Positions 43,248-52,370 of a stretch of 64,000 nucleotides of DNA are shown one piece after another. The stretch is from Anaerotruncus colihominis (lineage in GTDB: Bacteria > Bacillota > Clostridia > Oscillospirales > Ruminococcaceae), in assembly GCF_010206195.1 (NCBI RefSeq), contig NZ_VIQT01000018.1:45237-109236 (forward strand), read 5' to 3'. The translations under genes were made by a program, and so were the position numbers. The stretch's first letter is position 1, and the number at the start of each line of letters is the position of its first letter. Under the pieces are notes generated by a model. That model was not told the origin of the DNA and searched no databases. It worked only from the letters and a program-made list of their open reading frames with translations.

Positions 43248-44858
43248 CTGTACAGCATTATGCTTGTCGACGACGAAGCGGAAATCCGCGACGGCATTCA
43301 GCGTAAAATCGACTGGGCCGGCAGCGGCTTTACATTTGTCGGCTCGGCCGAAAACGGCCAGGAAGCTCTGGAGCTTGCCGAATCGCTGCATCCCGACGTT
43401 GTCATGACTGACATCAAGATGCCGTTTATGGACGGCCTGACGCTTGGACGCCATCTGACCGAACGCTTCCCCGGCGTCAAGCTTGTGTTCTTTTCGGGCT
43501 TTGACGATTTTGAATACGCGCAAAAGGCCATTCAGATCGGCGCGGCCGAATATATTCTAAAACCCGTAAGCGCCGCCGAGCTGACCGAAGTGCTGCAAAA
43601 ACTGCGCGGGCAGCTTGACGCGGAATTTGCTGAAAAGCGTGATATTGAACGGCTTCGCTCGTACTACGAGCGAAGCCTGCCCGCGCTGCGCGGGCAGTTT
43701 GTGGCCGGCCTGCTTGACGGGCGCATTCCGCGCGGGCAGATTGCCGAGCAGGCCGCTCTGTACGGTGTGCAGCTTGTTGGAACACAGTTCGCGGCTGCGC
43801 TGGCCGGATTTGAATCGGATATTCCCGAGGACGCGCCGATCCGTCAGCGGGAGCTGCTCCAGTTCTCGGTCAAGCAGTTGATGGAGGAGGCGCTCGGCCG
43901 TCATTTCAGGGGGATTACAGAACTGTATAACGGCTCTGTCGCCGTGATCGCCGGATTTGACGATCCGGGCGGCGTCCTGGAATTCATCAGCAGCCTGGAC
44001 CAGGCGTGCAAGCTGGCACGCCGTTTTTTACAATTGACGCTGACAGTCGGTGTAGGGACCGTGTGCGATACGCTTTTTGATCTTCATTACAGTATGGATG
44101 GCGCGCGCGGCGCGCTTGACTACCGCGTGCTTGTCGGCACAGGCCGCGCCATCTACATAGACGATATTGAGCCGGACGCCGCTGCGCAGATACCTTTCGA
44201 CGAGCAGGACAAACGGGAGCTGCTTTCGGCGATTAAGCTTGGCGCGCCTGACACAATCCGTCAGTCGATCGACCGGTTCGTCGGGCGCTTTTATGAAACG
44301 CGCCTGCCTATCGGGCAATATCAGCTCTATCTGATGGAACTGACTGCGGAGCTTGTCCGTCTGGCACGCGCCTATCAGCTTGATACGGCCGATGTGTTCG
44401 GCCCCGATTTCGCCGCCAGCCTGCGGCTGGAGGCTTTCGACTCGCTTGACGAATTAAAGGCGCGTTTATCCGAATTGTGCCTGCGCATCAGCGAACTGAT
44501 CCGCCGTGAGCGTTCAAATTCGACGCGCGGCATCGCAGAAGGCGCCAAGCAGTTCATTGCGGAGCATTTCAGCGATCCCGATATTTCGGTCGAAATGCTC
44601 TGTGGCCATCTGCACGTCTCCCCCGCCTACTTTTCAACACTCTTTAAAAAGGAAACCGGCATGAGCTTTGTAGCCTGGCTGACAAATGTACGCATGGATG
44701 AAGCGGTCAAACTGCTCTCCACAACTGAAGATAAAACATATGAAATCTCGTTGAAGATCGGCTATACCGAACCGAATTATTTCAGCTATGTTTTTAAAAA
44801 GCAGTTTGGCATGTCGCCAACAAAATACCGCGGCAGCCGGGACGCCGTTCATGCGTAA
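43248..44858 (+). CDS. Response regulator with AraC-type DNA-binding domain (CTG start)
   Basis: 536 residues: receiver domain (YSIMLVDDEAEIRDGI, phospho-acceptor Asp55 in VVMTDIKMP, Lys in LKPVSAAEL), a long middle part, and a C-terminal AraC double helix-turn-helix (VEMLCGHLHVSPAYFSTLFK, YEISLKIGYTEPNYFSYVFK). The first ATG at 43260 would leave the receiver domain without its first strand and is 19 bases from AAGGAGG; a CTG at 43248 is seven bases from it and gives the normal YSIMLVDDE beginning. It probably activates the mgl operon. Confidence 0.85.
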   Translation: MYSIMLVDDEAEIRDGIQRKIDWAGSGFTFVGSAENGQEALELAESLHPDVVMTDIKMPFMDGLTLGRHLTERFPGVKLVFFSGFDDFEYAQKAIQIGAAEYILKPVSAAELTEVLQKLRGQLDAEFAEKRDIERLRSYYERSLPALRGQFVAGLLDGRIPRGQIAEQAALYGVQLVGTQFAAALAGFESDIPEDAPIRQRELLQFSVKQLMEEALGRHFRGITELYNGSVAVIAGFDDPGGVLEFISSLDQACKLARRFLQLTLTVGVGTVCDTLFDLHYSMDGARGALDYRVLVGTGRAIYIDDIEPDAAAQIPFDEQDKRELLSAIKLGAPDTIRQSIDRFVGRFYETRLPIGQYQLYLMELTAELVRLARAYQLDTADVFGPDFAASLRLEAFDSLDELKARLSELCLRISELIRRERSNSTRGIAEGAKQFIAEHFSDPDISVEMLCGHLHVSPAYFSTLFKKETGMSFVAWLTNVRMDEAVKLLSTTEDKTYEISLKIGYTEPNYFSYVFKKQFGMSPTKYRGSRDAVHA

Positions 44859-46662
44859 GGCGGCGGGAGGATGGCTGGCACGCGCAACCAATTATTACCG
44901 CCGGCGCAGCATTCAGTTCATGATCTCGCTTTCCTTCTCCATCGCGGCAATGGCCGGAATGCTCTTTCTCGGCTTTGCGCTGTACCTGCGGTTCGCCGCC
45001 TCCACTGAGGCGATGGTCCGCGAGGAAAACAAGCGCGTGATCGATCAGGTCAATATCAACCTTGATGTCTACCTGCGCAATATGATGCGCGCATCGGATG
45101 CGATGTACTACCGTGTGATCAAAAACGCCGATCTCGCCGATGAATCGATCCACCAGCAGATGGATCTGCTCTATGAGACGAACCGCGACCTGCTTGTCAG
45201 CATTGTCGTGGTTGGGGAAGACGGCTCGCTTATCGGCGCTGCGCCTGTCTCCATGCTCAAGCCGACGGTCGATCCCCCTGAACAGGAATGGTTTATCCGT
45301 GCCATAGACCGGATTGAAAACCTTCATTTCTCCACGCCGCACGTGCAGAACCTGTTCATCGATCCGGGTTACAATTACCGGTGGGTCGTTTCTCTTTCGC
45401 GCGCTGTCGAGCTGACGCGCGCCGGCGCCGTGACACGAGGCGTTTTGCTTGTGGATATGAATTATTCCGGTATCGAGCAGCTCTTTAAAAATGTCAACCT
45501 GGGCGGCTCCGGTTATGTCTATCTCGTTGACAGCGCCGGCGAGATCATTTACCACCCGCGCCAGCAGCTTCTTTACTCCGATCTTCTTTCCGAAAATAAC
45601 CGTGCCGCCGTCGGCTATGACGATGGCAGCCATGTGGAAACCTTCGACGGTCAGGAACGGATTGTCACCATCAAAACGGTTGGTTACACTGGCTGGAAGA
45701 TTGTCGGTGTCACACCGATGCAGGACGCAGTATCCGACTCCTACGCCATCCGCACCTTCGCTGTGTTCATCATTCTGTTTACCATCTTCCTGATGATCTT
45801 TGTCAATCTGTTTATATCCTCGCGCATCGCCAACCCGATCAAGCGTCTGGAACGCTCCGTAAAGGGATTGGAGGGCGGCAATTGGGATACGGAAATTGCA
45901 GTCGGCGGTTCCTACGAGATAGCGCATCTCGGCAAGACGATCCGCACAATGGTCGCTCAGATGCGCAGGCTGATGGACGATATTGTGGCCGAGCAGGAAT
46001 CGAAGCGCAAAAGCGAATTCGATGCGCTGCAAAGCCAGATCAACCCGCATTTTCTCTACAATACGCTTGATTCCATCGTTTGGATGATTGAGAATGAGCG
46101 TTATCCCGAAGCCGTCACAATGGTTACAGCGCTGGCGCGCCTGTTTCGGATCAGCCTGTCCAAGGGCAAAACAATCATATCGGTTTCAGACGAGCTTGGG
46201 CATGCACGCAACTATCTGACCATCCAGACCATGCGCTATAAAAACAAATTCACTGTATCGGTCGATGCCCAGCCGGAAACGCTTGGACTTTCGACCATCA
46301 AGCTGATCATTCAACCGCTTTTGGAAAACGCGATCTATCATGGCATGGAATTTGCCGACGGGGATGGGGAGATCTGCGTGCGCGCCTATCTGGCGGATGG
46401 TGACCTAATCATCGATGTCACAGACAACGGCTGCGGCATTCCCGCTGATGTATGTGCCACGCTGCTGACCGACGAGACGCGGGTGCCCTCCAAAGGCTCC
46501 GGTATCGGGCTTCGCAATGTACACCAGCGCATCCGCCTGTATTACGGCGAACCATATGGCCTGACGGTCATCAGCGAACCGGATGTTGGTACAACAATCC
46601 GTGTGTGTCTGCCTCAGTTTGCGTATGGCGGCGCGCAGCCATTAAAGGAGGGGGCCGTATGA
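44851..46662 (+). CDS. Sensor histidine kinase (LytS/YesM type)
   Basis: 603 residues: membrane helix ~22-48, a large extracellular Cache-like domain (YVYLVDSAGEIIYHPRQQLL), second helix ~302-325, HAMP, then the His_kinase domain with QSQINPHFLYNTLDS (phosphorylated His400) and an HATPase domain (DNGCGIP, GIGLRNVHQRI). The ATG overlaps the response-regulator end by eight bases. It is the natural partner of that regulator and probably reads sugar through the adjacent binding proteins. Confidence 0.85.
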   Translation: MRKAAGGWLARATNYYRRRSIQFMISLSFSIAAMAGMLFLGFALYLRFAASTEAMVREENKRVIDQVNINLDVYLRNMMRASDAMYYRVIKNADLADESIHQQMDLLYETNRDLLVSIVVVGEDGSLIGAAPVSMLKPTVDPPEQEWFIRAIDRIENLHFSTPHVQNLFIDPGYNYRWVVSLSRAVELTRAGAVTRGVLLVDMNYSGIEQLFKNVNLGGSGYVYLVDSAGEIIYHPRQQLLYSDLLSENNRAAVGYDDGSHVETFDGQERIVTIKTVGYTGWKIVGVTPMQDAVSDSYAIRTFAVFIILFTIFLMIFVNLFISSRIANPIKRLERSVKGLEGGNWDTEIAVGGSYEIAHLGKTIRTMVAQMRRLMDDIVAEQESKRKSEFDALQSQINPHFLYNTLDSIVWMIENERYPEAVTMVTALARLFRISLSKGKTIISVSDELGHARNYLTIQTMRYKNKFTVSVDAQPETLGLSTIKLIIQPLLENAIYHGMEFADGDGEICVRAYLADGDLIIDVTDNGCGIPADVCATLLTDETRVPSKGSGIGLRNVHQRIRLYYGEPYGLTVISEPDVGTTIRVCLPQFAYGGAQPLKEGAV

Positions 46663-47627
46663 CAAAGCGCAGGGCGCTTGCTTTCCTGCTTCTGTTCTGT
46701 ATGTTTGGACTCGGCTTTTTGCTGTTGGCTTTTGACGCTTTCGGGCAGGACCCCCCGACTGAAATTTACCGGATTTCTGTCATTGTGCGCGGACGCGCCG
46801 GAGACAGTTGGGAATCCATCCGGCAGGGCGCTGATCAGGCCGCCAGTGAAATGAATGTCGATTTGAGCTTTATTACGTTGTCCGAGGAAAACAACAGCAC
46901 CGAACAGATTGCGCTTTTGCAGCGCGAAATTGACGCCGGCGCGGATGCAATTGTTTTGTCCGCGGCGGACAGCGCGGCTCTGGCCGCGCCGGTCGAACGG
47001 GCCGCGGAAAAAGCGCCTGTCATCTGCATTGAAACGGGCGTTGACAGCGGGTCTGTCTCCTCATATATTTCGGCCGACAACTATGAAATGGGATTGCAGC
47101 TCGGTGAGGAAATTATCTCCAGCGGAAACGCGCGCAAACGGCTGGTTGTGGTAGACAGCAGCCTGCAATGCGCCAGCGTCGCGCAGCGCCGCGCCGGACT
47201 GATGCATGTTCTCGGGCGTATCGGCGGCGAAATTGAGGTTTGGACTCTGCCGGACGGAGATCCCTCTGAAGCGTCGCGTGTGCTTGCCTCACACATCGGC
47301 AAAAAGACGACCGATGTGATTGTCACACTTGATACAAGTGCGCTTGAACTGACTGCCCAGGCAGTCAGCGATATGCGGGCGCACTATCTCGACCTGTTTG
47401 GAATTGGTTCAACCGGGAAAATTGCCTCGTTTATTGAAAACGACATTGTCACCGCCACAGTCGTGCAAAATGATTTTGCAGTTGGCTATCTTGGCGTCAA
47501 GGCTGCGGTTGACAGCATCCGGGGCCATATCCCGGAATCAGACACCATTGTTGGGCACCAGGTTGTCAACTGGTCTAATATGTATGATCCCGAGGTGCAG
47601 CGGCTGTTATTCCCATTTATCCGTTGA
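46659..47627 (+). CDS. Membrane-anchored sugar-binding sensor protein
   Basis: 322 residues: an N-terminal membrane helix (ALAFLLLFCMFGLGFLLLAF) without a lipobox, then a periplasmic-binding-protein fold (DSWESIRQGADQAASEMNVD, AGADAIVLSAADSAALA, VIVTLDTSALELTAQAVSDM). The ATG overlaps the kinase stop (ATGA). In Clostridium beijerinckii a similar anchored protein, XylFII, works with a LytS kinase and a YesN regulator to sense xylose; I infer the same role here for a galactose-type sugar. Confidence 0.8.
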   Translation: MTKRRALAFLLLFCMFGLGFLLLAFDAFGQDPPTEIYRISVIVRGRAGDSWESIRQGADQAASEMNVDLSFITLSEENNSTEQIALLQREIDAGADAIVLSAADSAALAAPVERAAEKAPVICIETGVDSGSVSSYISADNYEMGLQLGEEIISSGNARKRLVVVDSSLQCASVAQRRAGLMHVLGRIGGEIEVWTLPDGDPSEASRVLASHIGKKTTDVIVTLDTSALELTAQAVSDMRAHYLDLFGIGSTGKIASFIENDIVTATVVQNDFAVGYLGVKAAVDSIRGHIPESDTIVGHQVVNWSNMYDPEVQRLLFPFIR

Positions 47628-47656
47628 TGAACCGCAGATGCAAGGAGGCATTGTTT

Positions 47657-48706
47657 ATGAAAACTCGTCTCAAAGCCACGGCGCTGCTTGCCGGCGCGTT
47701 CTGCTGCCTGCTGCTTCCAGGCGGCTGCGCGGACAAACCATCCGAGTCCATGGCGCCCGACCCCATCCGCATTGGCGTAACGCTCTACCGGCAGAGCGAT
47801 ACGTTTATTTCGCTGCTTGCTTCCAATCTGCTTGACTGTGCCAAGGCGCGCGAAGCGCAGGACAATGTAAAAATTACGCTCAATATTTTGGATGGTACCG
47901 GAAACCAGGGGACCCAAAACGAACAGGTCGACCGTTTTCTGGCGCAGGGGTATGACGCAATCTGTGTCAATGAAGTCGACCGAACCGCCGCTTCCGTCAT
48001 CATCGACAAAGCGCGTGCAGCCGATATTCCTGTCATCTTTTTCAACCGCGAGCCGGTCGGCGAGGATATGCAGCGGTGGCAAAATGTCTATTATGTCGGT
48101 TCCGATCCGCGCGAAGCAGGCGGTATGCAGGGACGCATCGTCGTGGACCTTTACGATGAGAATCCTGCGTCCGTTGACCGCAACGGCGACGGACGAATCC
48201 AATATGTCATACTGGAAGGCGAACCGGGCCATCAGGACGCAACCCTACGAACTGAAAGCTGCATTGCCGCGCTGACTTCCGCCGGCGTCGACATTGAAAA
48301 GCTTGCCAGCGAACCTGCCAACTGGCAGCGCGCGCAGGCCTCGGCGAAAATGGCGCAATGGCTTACTGATGCGCAGCTACGCGACCGCATTGAGGTCGTA
48401 TTCTGCAACAACGACGACATGGCGCTCGGCGCGATCGACGCCTACCGCGCCGCTGAAATCCCTGAGCTTCCTGTCATTGTCGGCATCGACGCCACACCGC
48501 CGGCGCTTTTGGCAATCCAGGACGGTTCTCTGGCTGGCACGGTGCGAAACGATGCCCAAGGGCAGGCGCAGGCGATTTTCGATCTGGCCTATGCGCTTTC
48601 CACCGGCGCAAACCCCCAGGAGGCGGTACCCATGCTGGATGGGCAGTATGTCTGGGCGCCGCATTCGATTGTGACCATCGGCAATGTGATGCAGGAATAC
48701 GGCTGA
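47657..48706 (+). CDS. MglB-like sugar-binding lipoprotein (second copy)
   Basis: 349 residues: lipobox LLPGGC, then an MglB-type domain sharing many segments with the protein at 39046, such as DRNGDGRIQYVILEGEPGHQDATLR and FCNNDDMALGAIDAYRA. No transporter genes follow, so it is more likely a sensor for the kinase or an extra loading protein for MglAC. GGAGG precedes the ATG at 47657. Confidence 0.82.
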   Translation: MKTRLKATALLAGAFCCLLLPGGCADKPSESMAPDPIRIGVTLYRQSDTFISLLASNLLDCAKAREAQDNVKITLNILDGTGNQGTQNEQVDRFLAQGYDAICVNEVDRTAASVIIDKARAADIPVIFFNREPVGEDMQRWQNVYYVGSDPREAGGMQGRIVVDLYDENPASVDRNGDGRIQYVILEGEPGHQDATLRTESCIAALTSAGVDIEKLASEPANWQRAQASAKMAQWLTDAQLRDRIEVVFCNNDDMALGAIDAYRAAEIPELPVIVGIDATPPALLAIQDGSLAGTVRNDAQGQAQAIFDLAYALSTGANPQEAVPMLDGQYVWAPHSIVTIGNVMQEYG

Positions 48707-48732
48707 ACGTCTGTTTCTTGTAAAAATACCCC

Positions 48733-48761
48733 TTTACAAGCTTCCGAAAACATGCTATAAT
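48733..48761 (+). promoter_or_regulatory. Promoter for tRNA-Val
   Basis: TTTACA (48733-48738), a 17-base spacer and TATAAT (48756-48761), 15 bases before the tRNA. Confidence 0.8.
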
Positions 48762-48776
48762 ATTTGCATTGATCTC

Positions 48777-48853
48777 GGGAGCATAGCTCAGCTGGTTAGA
48801 GTGCCTGCATCACACGCAGGAAGTCCAGGGTTCGAGTCCCCGTGTTCCCACCA
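48777..48853 (+). tRNA. tRNA-Val (CAC)
   Basis: 77 bases, acceptor GGGAGCA/TGTTCCC with one G-T pair, T-loop GGTTCGAGTCC, encoded CCA and anticodon loop ATCACAC giving CAC. Confidence 0.93.
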
Positions 48854-48886
48854 AAAAAGCGGCATGTTTTTAACATGCCGCTTTTT
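48854..48886 (+). terminator. Terminator after tRNA-Val
   Basis: AAAAAGCGGCATGTT pairs with AACATGCCGCTTTTT, beginning right after the CCA end. Confidence 0.9.
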
Positions 48887-48932
48887 AATATATCTGTTCC
48901 GGATTTTTCTTCGGACTTTCTCGGAGGACGCC

Positions 48933-49406
48933 ATGAAACCATTCAAACAGGAACAGCTCCAGGAGCTTCTGACATACTATGAATCCATCCGTGAATCAGG
49001 CGGACAGGAACTGCTCATCGCGCTGCTGCGTGAAATCCAGGCTCTCTGCGGCTGCGTACCGCCAGACGCGCAGGCTGCCGCCGCCACCGCCATGAAAACC
49101 GCCCCAGCCGCCGTGGCGGCACTTGTGAAACGCCTGCCCGGACTGAACGCCGCGCCCTATGCGCACCGTATTGTTGTCTGTACAGGTCCGCGCTGCGCGG
49201 CCAAGGGCGGCGCGGCTGTGCTCAAGGCGTTCGAGGAGGCGCTTGGCGTCAAAGCAGGCCAGGTCACTGACGATGGCCGTTTCCTGCTGGATACACAAAA
49301 TTGCCTCAAGCAATGCGGCAGCGCCCCCAATACACGCATCGACGGCGACCTGTTTAAACAGGTCGCTCCCGCTCTTGTGCCGGACATCCTTGCACGGTAT
49401 CCGTAA
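48933..49406 (+). CDS. NuoE-like [2Fe-2S] thioredoxin-fold protein
   Basis: 157 residues: helical N-terminus (LLIALLREIQALCGCVPPDA) and a thioredoxin-like ferredoxin domain with the cluster ligands CTGPRC and CLKQC, as in NuoE and in the small subunit of NAD-linked hydrogenases. It normally works with a NuoF-type flavoprotein; no such gene is nearby. GGAGG precedes the ATG. A terminator follows, so it is a single-gene unit. Confidence 0.82.
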   Translation: MKPFKQEQLQELLTYYESIRESGGQELLIALLREIQALCGCVPPDAQAAAATAMKTAPAAVAALVKRLPGLNAAPYAHRIVVCTGPRCAAKGGAAVLKAFEEALGVKAGQVTDDGRFLLDTQNCLKQCGSAPNTRIDGDLFKQVAPALVPDILARYP

Positions 49407-49428
49407 TGCCGGCAAACGCTAGCCAGTT

Positions 49429-49478
49429 AAAAGCCCCGTTTTAATTTGCCTGTTTGGCAGTCCGGGGCTTCTCTTTTA
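49429..49478 (+). terminator. Terminator after the NuoE-like gene
   Basis: AAGCCCCG (49431-49438) pairs with CGGGGCTT (49463-49470), inner TTGCC/GGCAG pairing, then CTCTTTTA. Confidence 0.65.
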
Positions 49479-49498
49479 AGTAAAAAGGAGGCGCGACC

Positions 49499-51790
49499 AT
49501 GCCCTTTGAAGGATTTGATTTTACCGGATTTTGGGACGACTGTGACTATGCGCTCAAGGCGTATGTCTGTGACCCGCCCACGGACCAGCTGATCGCTGAA
49601 ATTGAACAGGAGCTGGGCTACAAGCTGCCCGCGTCCTATATCTGGCTGATGAAACAGCACAATGGCGGCATCCCTGCAAATACTTGCTTCCCGACCGGCA
49701 CACCCACAAGCTGGGCGGAGGATCATGTGGCTATCTCTGGTATTTTCGGTATTGGACGGGACAAAAACTTCTCCTTGTGTGGAGGTTTGGGCAGCCAGTT
49801 CATGATTGATGAATGGGAATACCCCGCAATCGGCGTCGCCATCTGTACCTGCCCCTCCGCCGGGCACGACATGATCTTTCTGGATTACCGCGGCTGCGGG
49901 CCCCAGGGGGAGCCTGCGGTGGTACATATCGATCAGGAGAGCGACTATCAGATTACGCCGCTTGCAGACAGCTTTGAGGATTTTATCCGCGGCTTGGCAA
50001 GCGAGGACGAATATGCAGAGGACCCGGACGAGCGTAAAAGCGAGGAGCTTACAAAGGTACTCGGCGCGCCCTTCTCGCCTCTTTTGCTGAAGCTGTGTCA
50101 AAAAAGCGGCGATCCGGATGCGGTCAAGCAGTGGATTCGCGACCTTGCGGCCCAAATCGTGGAGGAAAAGGGCTTTTTCGCCCTCCACGGCGATGAACCT
50201 TCCTATGTCCTCTATGATATTCAATTCTGGTTGTATGAAAATGCCCATCCAGGTGTGACACAGTCGGAATTTCTTGACGCTTATCCCCGGATTATCCAAT
50301 TGGCAAGCGGCTTCAGCACGGGCGGCTATGCGCCCGGTTTTATTGCCGAATGGCTAAAGGAACGCAAACGATCGGGCGCGATCCTGGAGCGCGACGGCGC
50401 GCTCTCCCTGTCAGACGGCGCCAAGGCCGCCTTGGCAGAACAGCTTGAAAGGAACTCCGCCCAGCCCAACCGCCCCGACGCCTGCGCAGCCGAGACGCTC
50501 GGAGATGAGCGGGAACAGGACTTTATTATGGATGGTGCAATTGCACATCTGGAAAATATCAAGGAAAAAAATCTGCCTGTTGACGAGATTACGGCGTATA
50601 ATCATTTGGCCATTTATCTGCGCTGGTGCATGGAGCATGATCTGATGAGCGCCGGTTTTTTGCAATGCTATGGCATGATTGCCGGACAGGCCAAGGCGCA
50701 TCCGGAAAAAGTGCTCCTGCGCGAATTTTTGCGCGATGTGCTGGATGGGCTGCTGTTGCGCTCTTACTTCAACGAGCAGGGCGCCGCGTTCGCCGATTAT
50801 TACTATGGCGAAGGGGGCGCCCCCTATTTCCCCGCGGATATCGACGATTATGCATTGACATACTTTGGCCAAGCGCGCTATCACTCCGATGAATTCCAGG
50901 ATGAGGCGTATCTGTTCGTCCCGTTTGACGAAGATTACTACCAAGGTATGGCCCGCGTCATCGGCCGGCGCTGGTCGGTCTGGCAGCAGAATGGGCAAGT
51001 TTTAGAGGACGCCGAACCGTCTGATTTGGCAAAGGCTATGATGGCGTATCTCGACTGCCCCTGCCAGTATTTTCCGCCCATGACGGACGACGACCCGATT
51101 ACGGCCGCTTACGGCTATGCCAGGCGGCGCGGCCAGAGCGAAGGATACATCCCGGTGTTGGTCACGGTAGACGACACCTTGTGGGAATGCCTGATTATGA
51201 ATTCCGACCCGGACAGCGATGGGGCGGACGGTTTTTCCTTTGATCCTATCCGGGTGAGCCAGTATCGCCAGGCTATCCTTGCCCGGCCGGTCGAGGATGG
51301 CAAGGCTGTCCTTGACCAATTGATTGTGGAGCGCCGGGAGGAAGCCGAGGACGACGATATGGATTGGCCGGCTGAGATTCTGGGCGAGATCGGCGGCGGC
51401 GAGAAAAATGACCGCTTTTTAAGCTATTGGTCCTATTCCACAGGCAAAACGCTGCCGCTGATTCTGGCGAAGATCCCGGCGCGGCATCCGTGGGAGGTCT
51501 TTGCCTATCTGCCCTTTGGCGGATGGAACGAATGCCCCAACACGCCTGAATTGATGGCGATTGCAAAGCATTGGTACAAGCAGCACGGTGCTGTTCCCGC
51601 TGCAATGACACACGATGAACTTGAATTCAGCCTGCCCGCCCCTGTTCCCCGGGAGCAAGCCATACAGTTGGCGCTGGAGCAGTACGGCTTCTGCCCCGAT
51701 GTGGTCGATCAAGGTGGGGAGGACGCTACGGTGGGCACGCTGGCCGACACGCTCTCGCGCTCTGCGGCCTGGTATTTCTGGTGGGATTGA
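49499..51790 (+). CDS. SUKH (SMI1/KNR4) - DUF4253 multi-domain protein, immunity-like
   Basis: 763 residues, cytosolic. Residues ~20-165 match a SMI1/KNR4 (SUKH) domain (LIAEIEQELGYKLPASYIWL, HNGGIP, GHDMIFLDYRGCG). A middle part carries DIQFWLYENAHPGVTQSEFL, and a later part YFGQARYHSDEFQDEAYLFV is unassigned. The C-terminus (from ~520) is DUF4253-like, ending LEQYGFCPDVVDQG and WYFWWD. SUKH proteins are common immunity proteins against polymorphic toxins; several fused domains suggest a polyimmunity protein. No toxin gene is adjacent. AGGAGG precedes the ATG. Confidence 0.75.
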   Translation: MPFEGFDFTGFWDDCDYALKAYVCDPPTDQLIAEIEQELGYKLPASYIWLMKQHNGGIPANTCFPTGTPTSWAEDHVAISGIFGIGRDKNFSLCGGLGSQFMIDEWEYPAIGVAICTCPSAGHDMIFLDYRGCGPQGEPAVVHIDQESDYQITPLADSFEDFIRGLASEDEYAEDPDERKSEELTKVLGAPFSPLLLKLCQKSGDPDAVKQWIRDLAAQIVEEKGFFALHGDEPSYVLYDIQFWLYENAHPGVTQSEFLDAYPRIIQLASGFSTGGYAPGFIAEWLKERKRSGAILERDGALSLSDGAKAALAEQLERNSAQPNRPDACAAETLGDEREQDFIMDGAIAHLENIKEKNLPVDEITAYNHLAIYLRWCMEHDLMSAGFLQCYGMIAGQAKAHPEKVLLREFLRDVLDGLLLRSYFNEQGAAFADYYYGEGGAPYFPADIDDYALTYFGQARYHSDEFQDEAYLFVPFDEDYYQGMARVIGRRWSVWQQNGQVLEDAEPSDLAKAMMAYLDCPCQYFPPMTDDDPITAAYGYARRRGQSEGYIPVLVTVDDTLWECLIMNSDPDSDGADGFSFDPIRVSQYRQAILARPVEDGKAVLDQLIVERREEAEDDDMDWPAEILGEIGGGEKNDRFLSYWSYSTGKTLPLILAKIPARHPWEVFAYLPFGGWNECPNTPELMAIAKHWYKQHGAVPAAMTHDELEFSLPAPVPREQAIQLALEQYGFCPDVVDQGGEDATVGTLADTLSRSAAWYFWWD

Positions 51791-51800
51791 CGCGGGGATA

Positions 51801-52226
51801 TCACAGCAGGCGGTAATGTGGCGTCTCCTCGTCAAACCAGCGCCAGCGCAGCCAGTCGTCTAGCAGGATAGCGGGCAGCGACAGCAAAAACCACAGGTTC
51901 ATATACAAAAGGCACACCTGACCAAGCAGATTATACGGCAGATCCGAATAGTCCCAAATGCCAAGCCCCAGCCAGACGTTCAGCACCAGGCCGGCGGCAA
52001 GCTCCATCAACGTGACAATGACTGCCGACAGCACCATTTGGGAAAGCAGGGAGACGCAGCTTGGACAGTCCTCATTGATTCGTCCGATCAACAGAAAACA
52101 ACAGCCTCCAAGCGCTGCCATTGAAACGTGTGTATGCCCCCGCCATACGAGCTCTGTCAGGCAGTAGAGGGCGCCGCCTGTCAAAAATAATAAAATATGC
52201 TTCACTGGTTTATGCAGATCGTACAT
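51801..52226 (-). CDS. Putative membrane protein, PF06541-like (ABC-transporter type IV)
   Basis: 141 residues with four membrane helices, including LFLTGGALYCLTELVWRGHTH, SAVIVTLMELAAGLVLNVWL and DYSDLPYNLLGQVCLLY, which fit the PF06541 family of small integral membrane proteins of unknown exact role. The start at 52226 has AAAGGGGTG upstream; a longer frame beginning at 52361 runs through a terminator and is unlikely. Confidence 0.7.
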   Translation of the reverse strand: MYDLHKPVKHILLFLTGGALYCLTELVWRGHTHVSMAALGGCCFLLIGRINEDCPSCVSLLSQMVLSAVIVTLMELAAGLVLNVWLGLGIWDYSDLPYNLLGQVCLLYMNLWFLLSLPAILLDDWLRWRWFDEETPHYRLL

Positions 52227-52299
52227 ACTTTCACCCCTTTGACGCTCTATAGCAACATATGCACGGGCAGGTTGTACAAAGAAGCAGCTTGAATCTTGT

Positions 52300-52337
52300 A
52301 AAAAGGGCTGTGCCGCAATCGCGGCACAGCCCTTTTT
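52300..52337. terminator. Bidirectional terminator
   Basis: A perfect 17 bp stem, AAAAAGGGCTGTGCCGC with its complement around AATC, with A5 and T5 ends, so it works on both strands. Confidence 0.9.
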
Positions 52338-52370
52338 ATTGATCGAAGCATTTCCTTTCAAACGGAACGT

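Noticed and set aside
44794..46050. Minus-strand frame of 418 codons across the sensor kinase
   Set aside because: The plus strand encodes helices, HAMP and kinase motifs; the antisense frame is unsupported.
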